Positions 8,874 through 18,183 are shown, counted from the first letter of the stretch. The stretch: DNA of 64,000 nucleotides from Acaryochloris sp. CCMEE 5410 (GCF_000238775.2 NZ_AFEJ02000002.1:1-64000); one strand, 5' to 3'. The notes: generated from the letters alone by a model not told the origin. A program made the numbers and translations.

Positions 8874-10185
8874 CTTTGGAGATGACAAGGCGCTTCAAAT
8901 CTAGAGTCAGTAGTAGATGTAGCAGTCTAATTTCAAAGAAAATAGGGTGGTCGAAACGACTACCCTATCCAAAATATGTTGCCAACATGCTACCAAAAGT
9001 ACTACGTGCTCACCTGAGCGAAAGCCAATATTTGACCTTGCAACTGTTGATACTGTTATTGCAAAGTCATCGCCAAATCCAACTGGCTCGGCTAGCCAGC
9101 ATGTTTCCTCAACCGATTCATTACAGCAGTCGCATCCGCAACTTGCAGCGGTTCTTAGTCCTACCCCAGTTGAGTGTACGTCTGTTATGGTTTCCCATTC
9201 TTAAGCACTGGCTTTCAGAAGAATTCAAGACAGGCCATGGCAATCGAGCCTATCGCCGAGCCCGCCTCAAACGCACCGTTAATGGCTATGTGGTGATGGC
9301 CGTTGACCGCACCCAATGGAAGGGACGTAATCTGATGATGGTGACAGTGGTATGGGGTAAACATGCCTTGCCTGTGTACTGGGAACCCTTGCCTAAATCA
9401 GGCAGTAGTAGTCTCAAACAGCAACTCCGTTTGTTGAAAACGGCTCTAAAAATCTTCAAACCCTATCCAGTTGTGGTACTAGCAGACCGAGAATTCCACA
9501 GTCCTAAACTGGCTCTGTGGTTGAGCCAACGACAGGTTGAGTTTGTGCTCAGGCAAAAGAAGAGTGCTTATGTTCAACTCCAGGGTGAAGTACTATCAAC
9601 CCCTCAAACAGAGGGGATTTACCCCAGGCCAGAAAGGGTTCCTTCGCGATGTCTATTGGGGAAAGCGAGACCAGTTGGGACCGTTTAACCTCGCGTTTTA
9701 CTGGAAGCGACAGTATCGAGGCAAGGGGGGAAAGATCCTTGGTTTATCATGACGAGTTTACCGACACTGGAGCAGGCTCTCTCGCTTTACGCTTGCCGAT
9801 GGGGAATAGAGATGATGTTCAAAGACTGCAAGAGTGGGGGATACAATCTCGAACGAACGAAAGTCAATGATGCTCGTTTCCTTGCTTTGGTACTGGTGAT
9901 GGCGATGGCCTATTGTTTAGCAATAGTCGCTGGCTATGGATTGAAAAAATTGAAAGTCAACCACTATGTTGCTCGGCTCAATGAGCACTCTCGGCGGCGG
10001 CCTCGACACAGTGATTTTGGCACGGCGTTGTTTGGACATTTATGGTGTTGTGGCATGGAAATTTGGACCTCATTCGCCACTGAATTAATGCAACTGATAC
10101 CCCATAAACGACTCAATTATCAGAGGGGCATGAGGGCGCTATCACTGATTCAGACTATGTTGTAAAACCCTTGTCATCCCCAAAG
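8874..10185 (+). mobile_element. IS4-family insertion sequence
   Basis: The left end CTTTGGAGATGACAAGG (8874-8890) and the right end (10169-10185, reverse complement CTTTGGGGATGACAAGG) match in 16 of 17 bases. The 1.31-kb interval encodes an IS4-type transposase. No matching flank duplication is visible. The left neighbour is the truncated IS5-type copy B and the right neighbour is a fragment of another IS4-like gene, so the junction was rearranged rather than being a simple insertion. Confidence 0.75.
8876..10165 (+). pseudogene. IS4-family transposase with two frameshifts
   Basis: The N-terminal two thirds (to about 9600) contain MAVDRTQWKG with the first catalytic Asp and VVLADREFHS with the second. 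The frame then moves to another phase for about 150 bases (YYQPLKQRGFTPGQKGFLRD ... WKRQYRGKGGK). It returns at 9749 to the C-terminal part with YACRWGIEMMFKDCK, the exact Y-(2)-R-(3)-E-(6)-K signature of IS4. The true start is probably the ATG near 8990, since the first codons overlap the terminal repeat. The two shifts compensate, but the product would be interrupted. Confidence 0.75.
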
Positions 10186-10675
10186 CCTCCTCTATCTTTG
10201 ACTGTTGGACGCTTCGGGTCCCGAGTCCACAGTTGAAGTGCACTTAATCCTAATGGAAACCCCGTCTCGGCATCTAGGGCGAGGGTCGGGTGTATGAAAA
10301 AGCCCACATCGCGATCATTACCGACGACACCCAACTCTTCTCGCTTTAAGCGTCCTACATGAGATTGTAAATTGATCTCACTCGTGTCACTGACGGCTAA
10401 CACGTGTCGCCCTTTGACCTGTTGCTGGCAGTGATCACTAAGGCTTTTGACCAACTCAGATATGGACACATTCTCATTCTCTAAGAAGCGGTAGAAGCCC
10501 ACTTGCTCGGCGCGATTCTGGCTGATTTGACGGATACTGACGCTCTGATTGTGATTAATGGCATCGAATAATGAAGCCCCCTTTTGAGCAATCGAAGGTC
10601 ACCAAAGGTGGTGCTATCGATGAGTTCTTCATGTACCAAAATAGGATTATCCATAGCGTTGAGGATGTGCTGCAA
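10186..10675 (-). pseudogene. fragment of a second, different IS4-type transposase
   Basis: Reading leftwards, one frame gives MDNPILVHEELIDSTTFGDL and a second continues YRFLENENVSISELVKSL, then HVLAVSDTSEINLQ with the first catalytic Asp. The remainder reads GVVGNDRDVGFFIHPTLALD and LQLWTRDPKRP. This is the N-terminal third of an IS4-type transposase, different from the one at 8876. It has one frameshift near 10490 and is cut off at the edge of the IS4 element. Confidence 0.65.
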
Positions 10676-11048
10676 AGCTTCCTTTCAGTCTAAAACCGAC
10701 TTGTGTGTACACCGTAGGTTCCATAGGCTTGTTGCAGTTTTTTGATCCGTTGACGGCCTCGGCGAAGGTTGTCGTTTCTGATTTGGATGCGGTCATGCAG
10801 TACGCGGAACCCGACAAAGTTAGCTCCTTGCTGAGTTTCAAATTGCTGACTTTTTACGGGATGGATCTTGAGGCGTAAGGTCGCTAAGTAGTTTTCAATG
10901 GAGGTACGGCAGTGTTGGAGATATTGCCAGTCATCTGAGAATAAGGCGAGGTCATCTACGTAGCGCAGATACTTTGGACAACGCAGGTTTTCTTTAACGT
11001 AATGATCAAAGCTGTTGAGATAGACGTTAGCGAAGAATTGGCTGGTTA

Positions 11049-12350
11049 GGGATCTACAAATAAATAAGGTACCCATCAATTGGGCACAATCTTGATATCC
11101 CATTTGGGTAACGCTTCAGAACATAGCCATTGTTGTTTGTAGGCTTCTAGCTCATCTGAGGGCACAGTAATGTTCTTTTCATAGGTGCCCTCAATCAAAT
11201 GAACCAAAGGCTTCAATCCATTCCAGGTCATATTCGATGCCCACTGGACAGCCGTATCAATGGAGTTGAGGATAGTGCCATTCCAATATTGTTCCAAGGC
11301 TGCCCAACATCGCTCAATCGGATTGTATTTGCTGTGATAGGGCGGATAGTAAATCAGATGAACCGATAATCGTGTCATTTGGACAAACTCAACCATACGC
11401 TTGATAAATTGTGTGCGGTTACTGCGCACTGCAGAGCCGCCATCAAGGTTAATTTCTAATCCCTCTATCTGAGGATAGTTATCGTGATGTTCGCGCCACC
11501 AAGCCTCTAAACAATCAACAATAAAATCAGTAGTTTCAGCAGACTGACCAAAGTAAATTGACAGTTGCCCTGCGAGCACATCGAGAATCCCGAAGGGTAC
11601 CAAAATAGCGTCCCAATGGTCATCATGGTCATTGGCTTTTGTCGCGTCTAGGGTACGAGCTTTGCCGCCACGAGAGAGGTTGCCAATTTTAACTTTGGCT
11701 TTGCTATCAATCGAGATGCGCAATAGGTTGGGGGCCGCATCGGCAGCATAATTGGCTTGAGCGACATTTGCGAAAATCGCATCGGTTTGCGGCAGTTTTT
11801 TCAGGGGTTTAACTTTTTGGGTTTTTAAGCGATAACCCATTCGATTCAATAGATTGCCGATGGTTTGACGGGTTGGTAATGCCTCATCGCTGTAGCCTTT
11901 CTCCTCAATCAATGCCTCACGCACGGCCCTGGCACTGATACGGGTGTAGTACAACGTTGATTTGAACTTCGGATCAGCTTGGGCTTCACCATCAACTAAA
12001 TCCCGAATGTCAGTTGCTAAATGGGGTAGTTTCGTTTCGCTAAGCTGACGACCTCGGGCTTGATAGTTGTCAACGCATCTAATGCCAGTCCGTCGTTCAT
12101 CAAGGCCCAGTTGAACACTGGTACGTCTCCAACCTAAATGACGCTCAGCTTTGCGGGCAGAGCCGTCCAGGTAGTCTTCAGCCACTTTTGCCATGAATGC
12201 TCGCTTGTGTGGGCCTGTCAGTTTCTTGGCGGCATCTCGAAACGTCTCTTTTATAGGGGCATCTAGCATCAGATATCCTCAAAACAATCGGTCAATCATG
12301 TATTGACTTGTTTCTTAGATTCGCAGGTACTTTATTTCTTGGCAAGTCCC
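11049..12350 (-). mobile_element. ISAzo13-type insertion sequence inside the RT gene
   Basis: The outer bases form imperfect inverted repeats (GGGATCTACAAATAAATAAGG at the left starting 11049, GGGACTTGCCAAGAAATAAAG reading inward from 12350). TTA flanks both sides (11046-11048 and 12351-12353), a 3-bp duplication that restores the RT codons GNLTSQ when one copy is removed. Length is 1302 bp with one long transposase gene. Confidence 0.8.
11076..12269 (-). CDS. ISAzo13-family transposase
   Basis: A 397-residue uninterrupted product. The N-terminal half has helix-turn-helix-like segments (HLGWRRTSVQLGLDERRTG; TRQTIGNLLNRMGYRLKTQK). The catalytic core has LLRISIDSKAKVKIGNLSRG with the first acidic residue, then ISAzo13 signatures such as DHWDAILVPFGILDV, EINLDGGSAVRSNRTQFIK and YYPPYHSKYNPIERCWAALE. 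The ATG at 12269 gives the family's usual length. It is intact, so the element may still be mobile, although its insertion destroyed the host reverse transcriptase gene. Confidence 0.85.
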   Translation of the reverse strand: MLDAPIKETFRDAAKKLTGPHKRAFMAKVAEDYLDGSARKAERHLGWRRTSVQLGLDERRTGIRCVDNYQARGRQLSETKLPHLATDIRDLVDGEAQADPKFKSTLYYTRISARAVREALIEEKGYSDEALPTRQTIGNLLNRMGYRLKTQKVKPLKKLPQTDAIFANVAQANYAADAAPNLLRISIDSKAKVKIGNLSRGGKARTLDATKANDHDDHWDAILVPFGILDVLAGQLSIYFGQSAETTDFIVDCLEAWWREHHDNYPQIEGLEINLDGGSAVRSNRTQFIKRMVEFVQMTRLSVHLIYYPPYHSKYNPIERCWAALEQYWNGTILNSIDTAVQWASNMTWNGLKPLVHLIEGTYEKNITVPSDELEAYKQQWLCSEALPKWDIKIVPN

Positions 12351-12609
12351 TTAGGTTACCGATGGGCAACCCTCGTTTGCGGGTCAGTGGGGTTAGCAGG
12401 GTGTCCCCAGGGAAATATTCAATGGAAGGGTCTTGTTCATTGCTATTGTCGATAATTTTATCGATCAACCAAAGGGTTGAGGGACAGCGGATCTTCTTGT
12501 GCAGGACATTGTTGAGGATGTCTAGATCAATGGAGGGGAAGTATTTGCGGATATCGCACTGCAAGATATATCGGCTGCTACACAGCCCTATTTTTCAAGC
12601 GCTTTAATC

Positions 12610-13302
12610 TCAAACTTCAAAGTTAAATCCCTGTTGTCTCAATCGCTCGTATTTGCTTTGGTCAAACCGATAGAGCCTGGCAGCACGATGAGCAACTCCA
12701 GTTTGTTGCTCATCAAGGGGGATTAAGAGATCCATTTTTAGCAATTTCTTACGAAAGTTCCGTTTATCTAGTGGATGGCCAAGAACCGTTTCGTAAAGCT
12801 GCTGAATTTGGGTGAGTGTAAATTTTTGCGGCAGGAGTTCAAAGCCAATCGGTTCGTAGCGAACTTTGCCCTGTAAACGCTGGTTAGCTTGTTTCAAGAT
12901 TTGAGTATGATCGAAAGCTAGAGATGGTAAATTTTTCAGGCAATACCAGGCCGCATCCTCAGCATCAGTAGAGGCTTGTAAAGGATATTCAATTAGGTTG
13001 ATTAACGCGTAGTAGGCAACGGAGATGATGCGATCGCGTGGATCTCGACCCAAATCGCCAAAGGTATAGAGCTGCTCTAGGAAAATACCCTGAACCCCTG
13101 TTTCTTCTTGCAGCTCCCGGCGAGCCGCGTCCTCTAAAGATTCATCCATCTGTACAAAGCCTCCGGGCAATGCCCACTGATGTTGAAAAGGGGGAATCTG
13201 ACGCTGAATCAGTAGGACTTTGAGATCAATCTGTTCGTCTAGGCCAAACACCACGCAGTCAACGGTCAGGCCAGGGCGCGGATAGTCATAGGTATGGGGC
13301 AT
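12610..13302 (-). CDS. nrtR: NrtR-type Nudix transcriptional regulator
   Basis: The 230-residue product has an N-terminal Nudix domain with a complete catalytic box at residues 48-70 (from GFVQMDES to REL-QEETGV, fitting GX5EX7REUXEEXGU). A C-terminal winged-helix part follows ([24 protein letters not shown]). This is the NrtR architecture: in characterised members the Nudix fold senses ADP-ribose and related NAD metabolites and the winged helix represses NAD-metabolism genes. The intact box leaves open real hydrolase activity. The gene is divergent from a phosphatase/ADP-ribosylglycohydrolase/nicotinamidase-like cluster, with two inverted-repeat sites in between, which supports a local regulatory role. 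Confidence 0.8.
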   Translation of the reverse strand: MPHTYDYPRPGLTVDCVVFGLDEQIDLKVLLIQRQIPPFQHQWALPGGFVQMDESLEDAARRELQEETGVQGIFLEQLYTFGDLGRDPRDRIISVAYYALINLIEYPLQASTDAEDAAWYCLKNLPSLAFDHTQILKQANQRLQGKVRYEPIGFELLPQKFTLTQIQQLYETVLGHPLDKRNFRKKLLKMDLLIPLDEQQTGVAHRAARLYRFDQSKYERLRQQGFNFEV

Positions 13303-13325
13303 AGGATGGAGGCAATCTTGACATC

Positions 13326-13340
13326 GTGTAAAAACGACAC
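13326..13340. promoter_or_regulatory. candidate NrtR operator, site 1
   Basis: GTGTAAAAACGACAC has inverted GTGT/ACAC arms, extended by CAT/ATG outside. It lies in the divergent promoter between nrtR and the PP2C gene and matches the reverse complement of site 2 in 13 of 15 positions. Confidence 0.5.
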
Positions 13341-13360
13341 TATGATGAATTCATCCAAGT

Positions 13361-13379
13361 TAGTGTCACTTTTACACTA
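13361..13379. promoter_or_regulatory. candidate NrtR operator, site 2
   Basis: TAGTGTCACTTTTACACTA has perfect TAGTGT/ACACTA arms. It ends eight bases before the chosen ATG of the phosphatase gene (13387), where a bound repressor would block transcription or translation initiation. Confidence 0.55.
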
Positions 13380-13386
13380 TAAAACA

Positions 13387-14238
13387 ATGCACCAGCATTT
13401 TGAAGTCGCAGCTGGGTCTATTTTGGGCCAGAACCATCGACGAGTGAATCAGAATAATCAAGATGCTTGGGCAAGTCTGGCGCTCGATCAAGCAACCATT
13501 GCGGTGGTATGCGATGGGTGCGGGAGTCGACCTAAAAGTGAAGTGGGAGCGCAACTTGGGGCTCAGTTAACGGTGCATGCTCTTGCCCAACTAGTAGCAG
13601 AGGAGCGACCAGAAGACGAGTTGTTTTGGCAGATGTTGAATAAGCGCCTATTAGGAGGGATGCAGACTTTACAGAAGCAGTTAGGAGCGGACTCACAGAG
13701 GCTGGTGGAGTACTTGTTATTCACCCTGATGGGGTGTTTAGTGACCCCAGAAACAACCTGGATTTTTGGCCTAGGGGATGGGGTATTTGTCATCAATGAG
13801 GAGTTCCATCGGATTGGTCCATTTACTAATAATGCCCCGCCCTATTTGGCCTACAGCTTGCTATGGGACACCGAGAAGAGCCCCGATCCATTTCAACTCC
13901 AGATTTATGCTCAACACCCCACAGAACAGGTGCAGTCTGTGCTGATCGGGAGCGATGGAGTGGGGGATTTAGTTGATATAGCGACAGATTATCTCCCTGG
14001 GAAGGCGGAACCTGTAGGACCACTGAATCAGTTCTGGCGTTGCGATCGCTATTTCCAGAACCCTGATCAGGTGCGACGACGGCTCGCTCAAATTAATCGA
14101 GAGGTGATACAGCCAGATTGGCAGACCCGGCAGGTGCGGAAGATACCAGGGTTATTACCAGACGACACTACGTTAATCAGTATTAGACGGAAAGGGACAA
14201 AAGAAGGAGATAGCGATGCTAGGTGCAATTGCAGGTGA
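13387..14238 (+). CDS. PP2C-family serine/threonine phosphatase
   Basis: A 283-residue cytosolic protein with PP2C metal-binding motifs: NQNNQDAW near residue 24, VCDGCGS with Asp43, GSDGVGD with Asp190 and PDDTTLI with Asp259/Asp260. It should remove phosphate from Ser/Thr or related targets using Mg or Mn. I start it at ATG 13387 because upstream ATGs in this frame lie inside or before the two operator-like repeats. The vWA, PP2C and kinase genes of this cluster correspond to the trio described as TerY-P triads in gene-neighbourhood work. Its natural antagonist is the kinase at 15153. It overlaps the next gene by 23 bases. Confidence 0.8.
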   Translation: MHQHFEVAAGSILGQNHRRVNQNNQDAWASLALDQATIAVVCDGCGSRPKSEVGAQLGAQLTVHALAQLVAEERPEDELFWQMLNKRLLGGMQTLQKQLGADSQRLVEYLLFTLMGCLVTPETTWIFGLGDGVFVINEEFHRIGPFTNNAPPYLAYSLLWDTEKSPDPFQLQIYAQHPTEQVQSVLIGSDGVGDLVDIATDYLPGKAEPVGPLNQFWRCDRYFQNPDQVRRRLAQINREVIQPDWQTRQVRKIPGLLPDDTTLISIRRKGTKEGDSDARCNCR

Positions 14239-14995
14239 CATCATTGGGTCGGTATTTGAACCCCATTGGCGACGAATTAAACGGAAAGAGTTTGACCTAT
14301 TTAGTAAGAAATCGAAATTTACAGATGATACAGTGCTGACCATTGCAGTTGCTGATGCCATTCTCCATCAAAAAGAGTATGTCCATACCATCAAGGACTA
14401 TTACCGGCGTTATCCCAAAGCTGGCTATGGCAAGACTTTTCGGGAGTGGGGAGCATCAGACAGTATGGAGCCGTATCACAGTTGGGGAAATGGTTCGGCC
14501 ATGCGGGTCAGTGCCGTTGGGTTCGCCTTTGATGATTTAGAAACGGTATTGCAGGAGGCGGAGCAGAGTGCAGCCGTCACCCACAATCACCCGGAAGGGA
14601 TTAAGGGAGCACAGGCAACAGCAGTAGCGATTTACCTGGGACGACAGGGACGGTCTAAAGCGGAGATTAAAACCTATATCGAAACCACCTTTGGCTATAA
14701 CTTGAGTTCTAGATTGGAAGAGATTCGGCCCCAGTATCAGTTTGATAGCTCCTGTCAGGGGTCAGTGCCCCAGGCGATTACGGCGTTTCTAGAGTCGACG
14801 GATTTTGAGGATGCCATTCGCAATGCTGTATCTCTGGGAGGCGATAGCGATACCCAAGCCTGTATTGCGGGTGGTATTGCCCAAGGATTCTATGGTGGGG
14901 TGCCAGAACGGATTGCCCAGGAGACCTGGACGCGATTAGATGCAGATTTACAGCAGGTGGTAGAGGCATTTAATGCGATTTACCAGATTCAATAG
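14216..14995 (+). CDS. ADP-ribosylglycohydrolase (DraG/ARH family)
   Basis: The 259-residue product starts LGAIAGDIIGSVFE and contains KFTDDTVLTIAV, the Thr-Asp-Asp metal ligands of ARH/DraG enzymes, then WGNGSAMRVSAVG, THNHPEG and LGGDSDTQACIAGGIAQ with the second metal-binding DSDT. Such enzymes cleave ADP-ribose from modified proteins, nucleic acids or small molecules. A GGAG sequence precedes the ATG, and the gene overlaps the PP2C gene, so the two are translationally linked. Release of ADP-ribose next to an ADP-ribose-sensing NrtR regulator suggests feedback control, which is an inference. Confidence 0.85.
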   Translation: MLGAIAGDIIGSVFEPHWRRIKRKEFDLFSKKSKFTDDTVLTIAVADAILHQKEYVHTIKDYYRRYPKAGYGKTFREWGASDSMEPYHSWGNGSAMRVSAVGFAFDDLETVLQEAEQSAAVTHNHPEGIKGAQATAVAIYLGRQGRSKAEIKTYIETTFGYNLSSRLEEIRPQYQFDSSCQGSVPQAITAFLESTDFEDAIRNAVSLGGDSDTQACIAGGIAQGFYGGVPERIAQETWTRLDADLQQVVEAFNAIYQIQ

Positions 14996-15008
14996 GTGCA
15001 TTAAAGAT

Positions 15009-15020
15009 GTATTGCGATAC
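15009..15020. repeat. near-palindromic 12-mer GTATTGCGATAC, copy 1
   Basis: This is one of two identical 12-base units in the 157-bp gap before the kinase gene. The unit is close to its own reverse complement (GTATCGCAATAC), suggesting a binding site for a dimeric regulator. Confidence 0.4.
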
Positions 15021-15117
15021 GCATTTATCTTAGATGCATTATTAAATATACGCTAACCTCTTTCTCCAAGAAGCATTAACAGCAATACCATAAATCATAA
15101 ACTCGTATCACCAATTG

Positions 15118-15129
15118 GTATTGCGATAC
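15118..15129. repeat. near-palindromic 12-mer GTATTGCGATAC, copy 2
   Basis: Second copy, 24 bases upstream of the kinase ATG. Just before it, CGTATC at 15104 together with this unit forms a larger inverted repeat around ACCAATTGGT, so the sites may act together as an internal operator. Confidence 0.4.
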
Positions 15130-15152
15130 GGGAATCTACTTTCTCAATTTTT

Positions 15153-16976
15153 ATGGACGTTTATATTAATCAAAAACGAGTTCGTCTGCGCCCCCAGCAA
15201 GCCATTGGTAAGGGGGGAGAAGCGGATGTGTATCGCCTCAATCGAACAACGGCGGTGAAGCTGTTTAAACCACCCAGTCATCCAGATTTTGAGGGCATGG
15301 CTGAAGCTCAGCAGGGCGCACGAGAACGGTTGGCGCTGCATCAGCAAAAGCTACGGCAGTTTCCCCAGTCGTTGCCTGAGCGAGTGATTTCCCCCCAAGC
15401 GTTGGTAATGAATCAAAATGGACAGCGCATTTTGGGCTATACGATGCCGCTGCTCACCCATGCAGAGGTGTTGTTACGGTATTGCGATCTGCGATTTAGG
15501 CAGACGATAGATACTCAGGCGGTCGTTGACCTGTTTTTAGATCTACACGAGACCGTCGCCAAGCTGCATTTTGCGGATGTGGTGATTGGGGACTTTAACG
15601 ACCTCAATATTTTGGTCCAGGGCACCCAGGCATTTGTGATTGATGCCGATTCATTCCAGTTTGGTTCATTTCCCTGTTCGGTCTTTACCGCCCGGTTTGT
15701 CGATCCACTACTGTGCGATCCGCAAGGGACACAGCCGATATTATGTCGCCCCTATTCCTGGGAATCGGATTGGTACGCCTTTACGGTGATGTTGATGCAG
15801 GCCCTGCTGTTTGTTGATCCCTATGGAGGGGTTTATAAGCCTTCTGATCCAGCTCAGCGATTACCACAGGCCGCTCGACCGTTACATCGGGTGACGGTAT
15901 TTCATCCTCAGGTGCGCTATCCAAAGCCAGCTTTACCTTGCGATCGCTTGCCGGAACCCTTACTCAATCATTTTCGCCAGGTGTTTGAGCAGGATTGGCG
16001 GGGGGAGTTCCCGCGATCGCTCTTGGAAAATTTGCGCTGGCACATCTGTCCGTCCTGTGGGGCGGAGCATGCTCGCTCTACTTGTCCAAGCTGTGCGAAA
16101 TCCATAGGAATTGCTCCACCGCCAGGCTCAGTTCAGGTGACAACGGTTCTGCAAACAGATGGCGTGATCTTAGCGGCGACGTTAACGTCGGGGCAGCTAC
16201 AGTGGCTGGTTTGGGAGGAAGGACAGTTTAAACGGGAAGACGGAACAGTGGTGCTCACGGGGGATCTTAGTCCTATGTTTGACTGGCATCTCCAGGGTCA
16301 AACCACCTGGATTGCCCAGCAGGGTCAGGCGGTGGGATTGCCGACCACGGAGCGGATCGCGGTGGATAGTTATCAAGGTCGGCCCCAGTTTGCGGTCAAT
16401 AATCGGCATCGCTATTGGCTCCACCAGGGACAGTTGCTACGCGACCATGCCGTAGTGGGGGAGGTATTGGCCGGGCAAACCCAATTTTGGGTGGGGCCTC
16501 GGTTTGGTCTGGGCTTTTATCGAGCTGGACAACTGAACGGGGCTTTCGTCTTTGATGCTGATCGTTCAGGCATCAATGATCGGCTGTCTTTGTCTATGGG
16601 AACGGGAACGATGGTGGCGGCCCACTGTACGTTTAGTCAGTCCCTCGGGTGGCTCTTTGTCACCCTGCAGGAGCAAGGGATGCTGCAACAGCGCTGTTGG
16701 GTGATTGCGCCGACGGGACAAGTGGTCGCGCTGGCGGAGGTGGGGGAATGGGCCACCACGGCATCCGGCCTTTGTCCCCACTGGGCGGTGGAGGAGGCAC
16801 TGCTGGTAGCCACGGATGAGGGCATTATCCGGGTGCAGGTGGAGCAGGGACGGTTGATCGTGCAGCGGCGATTCCCGGAAACGGAGCCCTTTGTACAGTC
16901 GGGCTGTCAGTTGTTGGCGGCCCCCCAGGGACTCTATACCGTCGGGTCCCAAACGATTCAGTTATTGCAGTTATAG
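15153..16976 (+). CDS. protein kinase with zinc ribbon (TerY-P triad type)
   Basis: The 607-residue protein has a kinase-like N-terminus: nucleotide loop GKGGEADV at 19-26, Lys36 in AVKLF, catalytic segment GDFNDLNI with Asp147 and Asn152, and DAD at 164-166 in place of DFG. At about 299-316 lies a double CPSC zinc ribbon. The last 290 residues are made of Trp/Gln/Gly-rich beta segments that look like a degenerate propeller. No membrane segment is seen. It presumably phosphorylates partners that the PP2C protein dephosphorylates. The context of PP2C, ARH, nicotinamidase-like and vWA genes fits a signalling cluster. Confidence 0.75.
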   Translation: MDVYINQKRVRLRPQQAIGKGGEADVYRLNRTTAVKLFKPPSHPDFEGMAEAQQGARERLALHQQKLRQFPQSLPERVISPQALVMNQNGQRILGYTMPLLTHAEVLLRYCDLRFRQTIDTQAVVDLFLDLHETVAKLHFADVVIGDFNDLNILVQGTQAFVIDADSFQFGSFPCSVFTARFVDPLLCDPQGTQPILCRPYSWESDWYAFTVMLMQALLFVDPYGGVYKPSDPAQRLPQAARPLHRVTVFHPQVRYPKPALPCDRLPEPLLNHFRQVFEQDWRGEFPRSLLENLRWHICPSCGAEHARSTCPSCAKSIGIAPPPGSVQVTTVLQTDGVILAATLTSGQLQWLVWEEGQFKREDGTVVLTGDLSPMFDWHLQGQTTWIAQQGQAVGLPTTERIAVDSYQGRPQFAVNNRHRYWLHQGQLLRDHAVVGEVLAGQTQFWVGPRFGLGFYRAGQLNGAFVFDADRSGINDRLSLSMGTGTMVAAHCTFSQSLGWLFVTLQEQGMLQQRCWVIAPTGQVVALAEVGEWATTASGLCPHWAVEEALLVATDEGIIRVQVEQGRLIVQRRFPETEPFVQSGCQLLAAPQGLYTVGSQTIQLLQL

Positions 16977-16987
16977 GAGTGTTTGAG

Positions 16988-18019
16988 ATGATGTTGACAC
17001 CATTACCGATTCCTGATTTCTTTGACCCTCAGCGGGTGGGAGAGGTGTGGCGGGTTCCTTACCAGGAACGAGCCCAACAGGCCCAGGATTGGGCTAATCA
17101 ACGGAGGATACAGCCAGCGGCGAAGGATAAAACGCGGGTTTGCCTGATGGCGATTGATGTCCAAAATACGTTCTGTATTCCTGAGTTTGAACTGTTTGTG
17201 GGGGGACATTCTGGCATGGGGGCGGTGGAGGATAATCGCCGACTCTGTGAGTTTATCTACCGCAATTTAGGGACGATTACGGAAATTGCACCGACGATGG
17301 ATACCCATACGGCGATGCAGATCTTCCATGCTGATTTTTGGGTGAATGATCGCGGTGAGTCTCCAGGGCCGCTGACGATGATTTCTTTGGCGGAGGTAGA
17401 ACAGGGGGCCTGGAAGGTGAATCCAGCCATGGCCTATAGTCTGGGCAATTATATGGCGCTGCAGAATTTTGCCCGCCATTATGTCCAACGTCTTTCCCAA
17501 GAGGGGAAATATCCCCTGACGATTTGGCCCTATCACTCGATGCTGGGGGGGATTGGTCATGCCCTAGTGGCGGCGGTGGAGGAGGCCTGTTTTTTCCATA
17601 ATCTGGCCCGCCATAGTCAAACCCATTTTGAAATTAAGGGGGGCAATCCGCTGACGGAAAATTACTCGGTGCTCCGACCGGAGGTCCTCGATGATTCCAA
17701 GGGGCGGCCCATTGCCCAAAAGAATACTCGATTTATCCAAAAGCTGCTGGATTTTGATGCGGTGATTATTGCCGGGCAGGCCAAGAGTCACTGTGTGGCC
17801 TGGACCATTGATGACTTACTGACGGACATTCAGGCCCAGGACCCGGAATTGGCAAAGAAAATTTACTTGCTGGAAGATTGTTCTTCGCCGGTGGTGGTGC
17901 CGGGGGTGGTCGATTTTACGGAGCAGGCGAATGAGGCGTTCCTCCGGTTCCAACAAGCGGGGATGCATGTGGTGCGGTCTACGGATGCGATCGCAACTTG
18001 GCCTGGATTCCATCCTTAG
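16988..18019 (+). CDS. nicotinamidase-like cysteine hydrolase (isochorismatase superfamily)
   Basis: The ATG at 16988 follows AGGAG by nine bases; a GTG nine bases earlier is less likely. The 343-residue product has [12 protein letters not shown] with the catalytic Asp57, a lysine-containing segment in between and [15 protein letters not shown] with the nucleophile Cys269, followed by a typical C-terminal Rossmann-like end ([11 protein letters not shown] region). The superfamily hydrolyses nicotinamide, isochorismate or carbamoyl compounds. This protein is about 130 residues longer than ordinary PncA, with large insertions between the catalytic residues, so its substrate may differ. Genomic company (NrtR, ADP-ribosylglycohydrolase) favours a nicotinamide-type substrate. 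It starts 11 bases after the kinase gene. Confidence 0.75.
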   Translation: MMLTPLPIPDFFDPQRVGEVWRVPYQERAQQAQDWANQRRIQPAAKDKTRVCLMAIDVQNTFCIPEFELFVGGHSGMGAVEDNRRLCEFIYRNLGTITEIAPTMDTHTAMQIFHADFWVNDRGESPGPLTMISLAEVEQGAWKVNPAMAYSLGNYMALQNFARHYVQRLSQEGKYPLTIWPYHSMLGGIGHALVAAVEEACFFHNLARHSQTHFEIKGGNPLTENYSVLRPEVLDDSKGRPIAQKNTRFIQKLLDFDAVIIAGQAKSHCVAWTIDDLLTDIQAQDPELAKKIYLLEDCSSPVVVPGVVDFTEQANEAFLRFQQAGMHVVRSTDAIATWPGFHP

Positions 18020-18183
18020 GCAGAAGGGTTAGGCAGCATCCCCATAAGGATGAGCTGCTAGGGCTTCTCAACAATGCGTTAATCATCATTTGTTAATCCA
18101 CTTGGCCTCTTTTGAGGGTTGGGAGCGATTGTGATCGCTTCACAGGATACGTTTGTCTTTTTTTTCAATGTTTTGGTTTATTC

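Larger units (their letters stand above)
10705..12603 (-). pseudogene. reverse transcriptase remnant, DGR-like, split by ISAzo13
   Basis: The upstream piece (about 12603-12354) encodes [20 protein letters not shown] motif with the first catalytic Asp, and ends RGLPIGN. The downstream piece (about 11045-10705) resumes LTSQFFANVYLNSFDHYVKE and carries the active-site box YLRYVDDLALFSDD, then FVGFRVLHDRI. Joined, the motif-4 region reads LPIGNLTSQFFANVYL. The LGNxxSQ form distinguishes diversity-generating retroelement RTs from group II intron RTs, which have PQGG. Both ends of the gene are missing. No template/variable repeat pair was recognised nearby. Confidence 0.65.

Noticed and set aside
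10705-12603. Group II intron reverse transcriptase
   Set aside because: The motif is LPIGNLTSQ rather than the PQGG form of group II introns, and no intron domain V-like hairpin was seen around it.
12308-12607. Plus-strand frame opposite the reverse transcriptase
   Set aside because: It lies antisense to the RT coding sequence and shows no domain.
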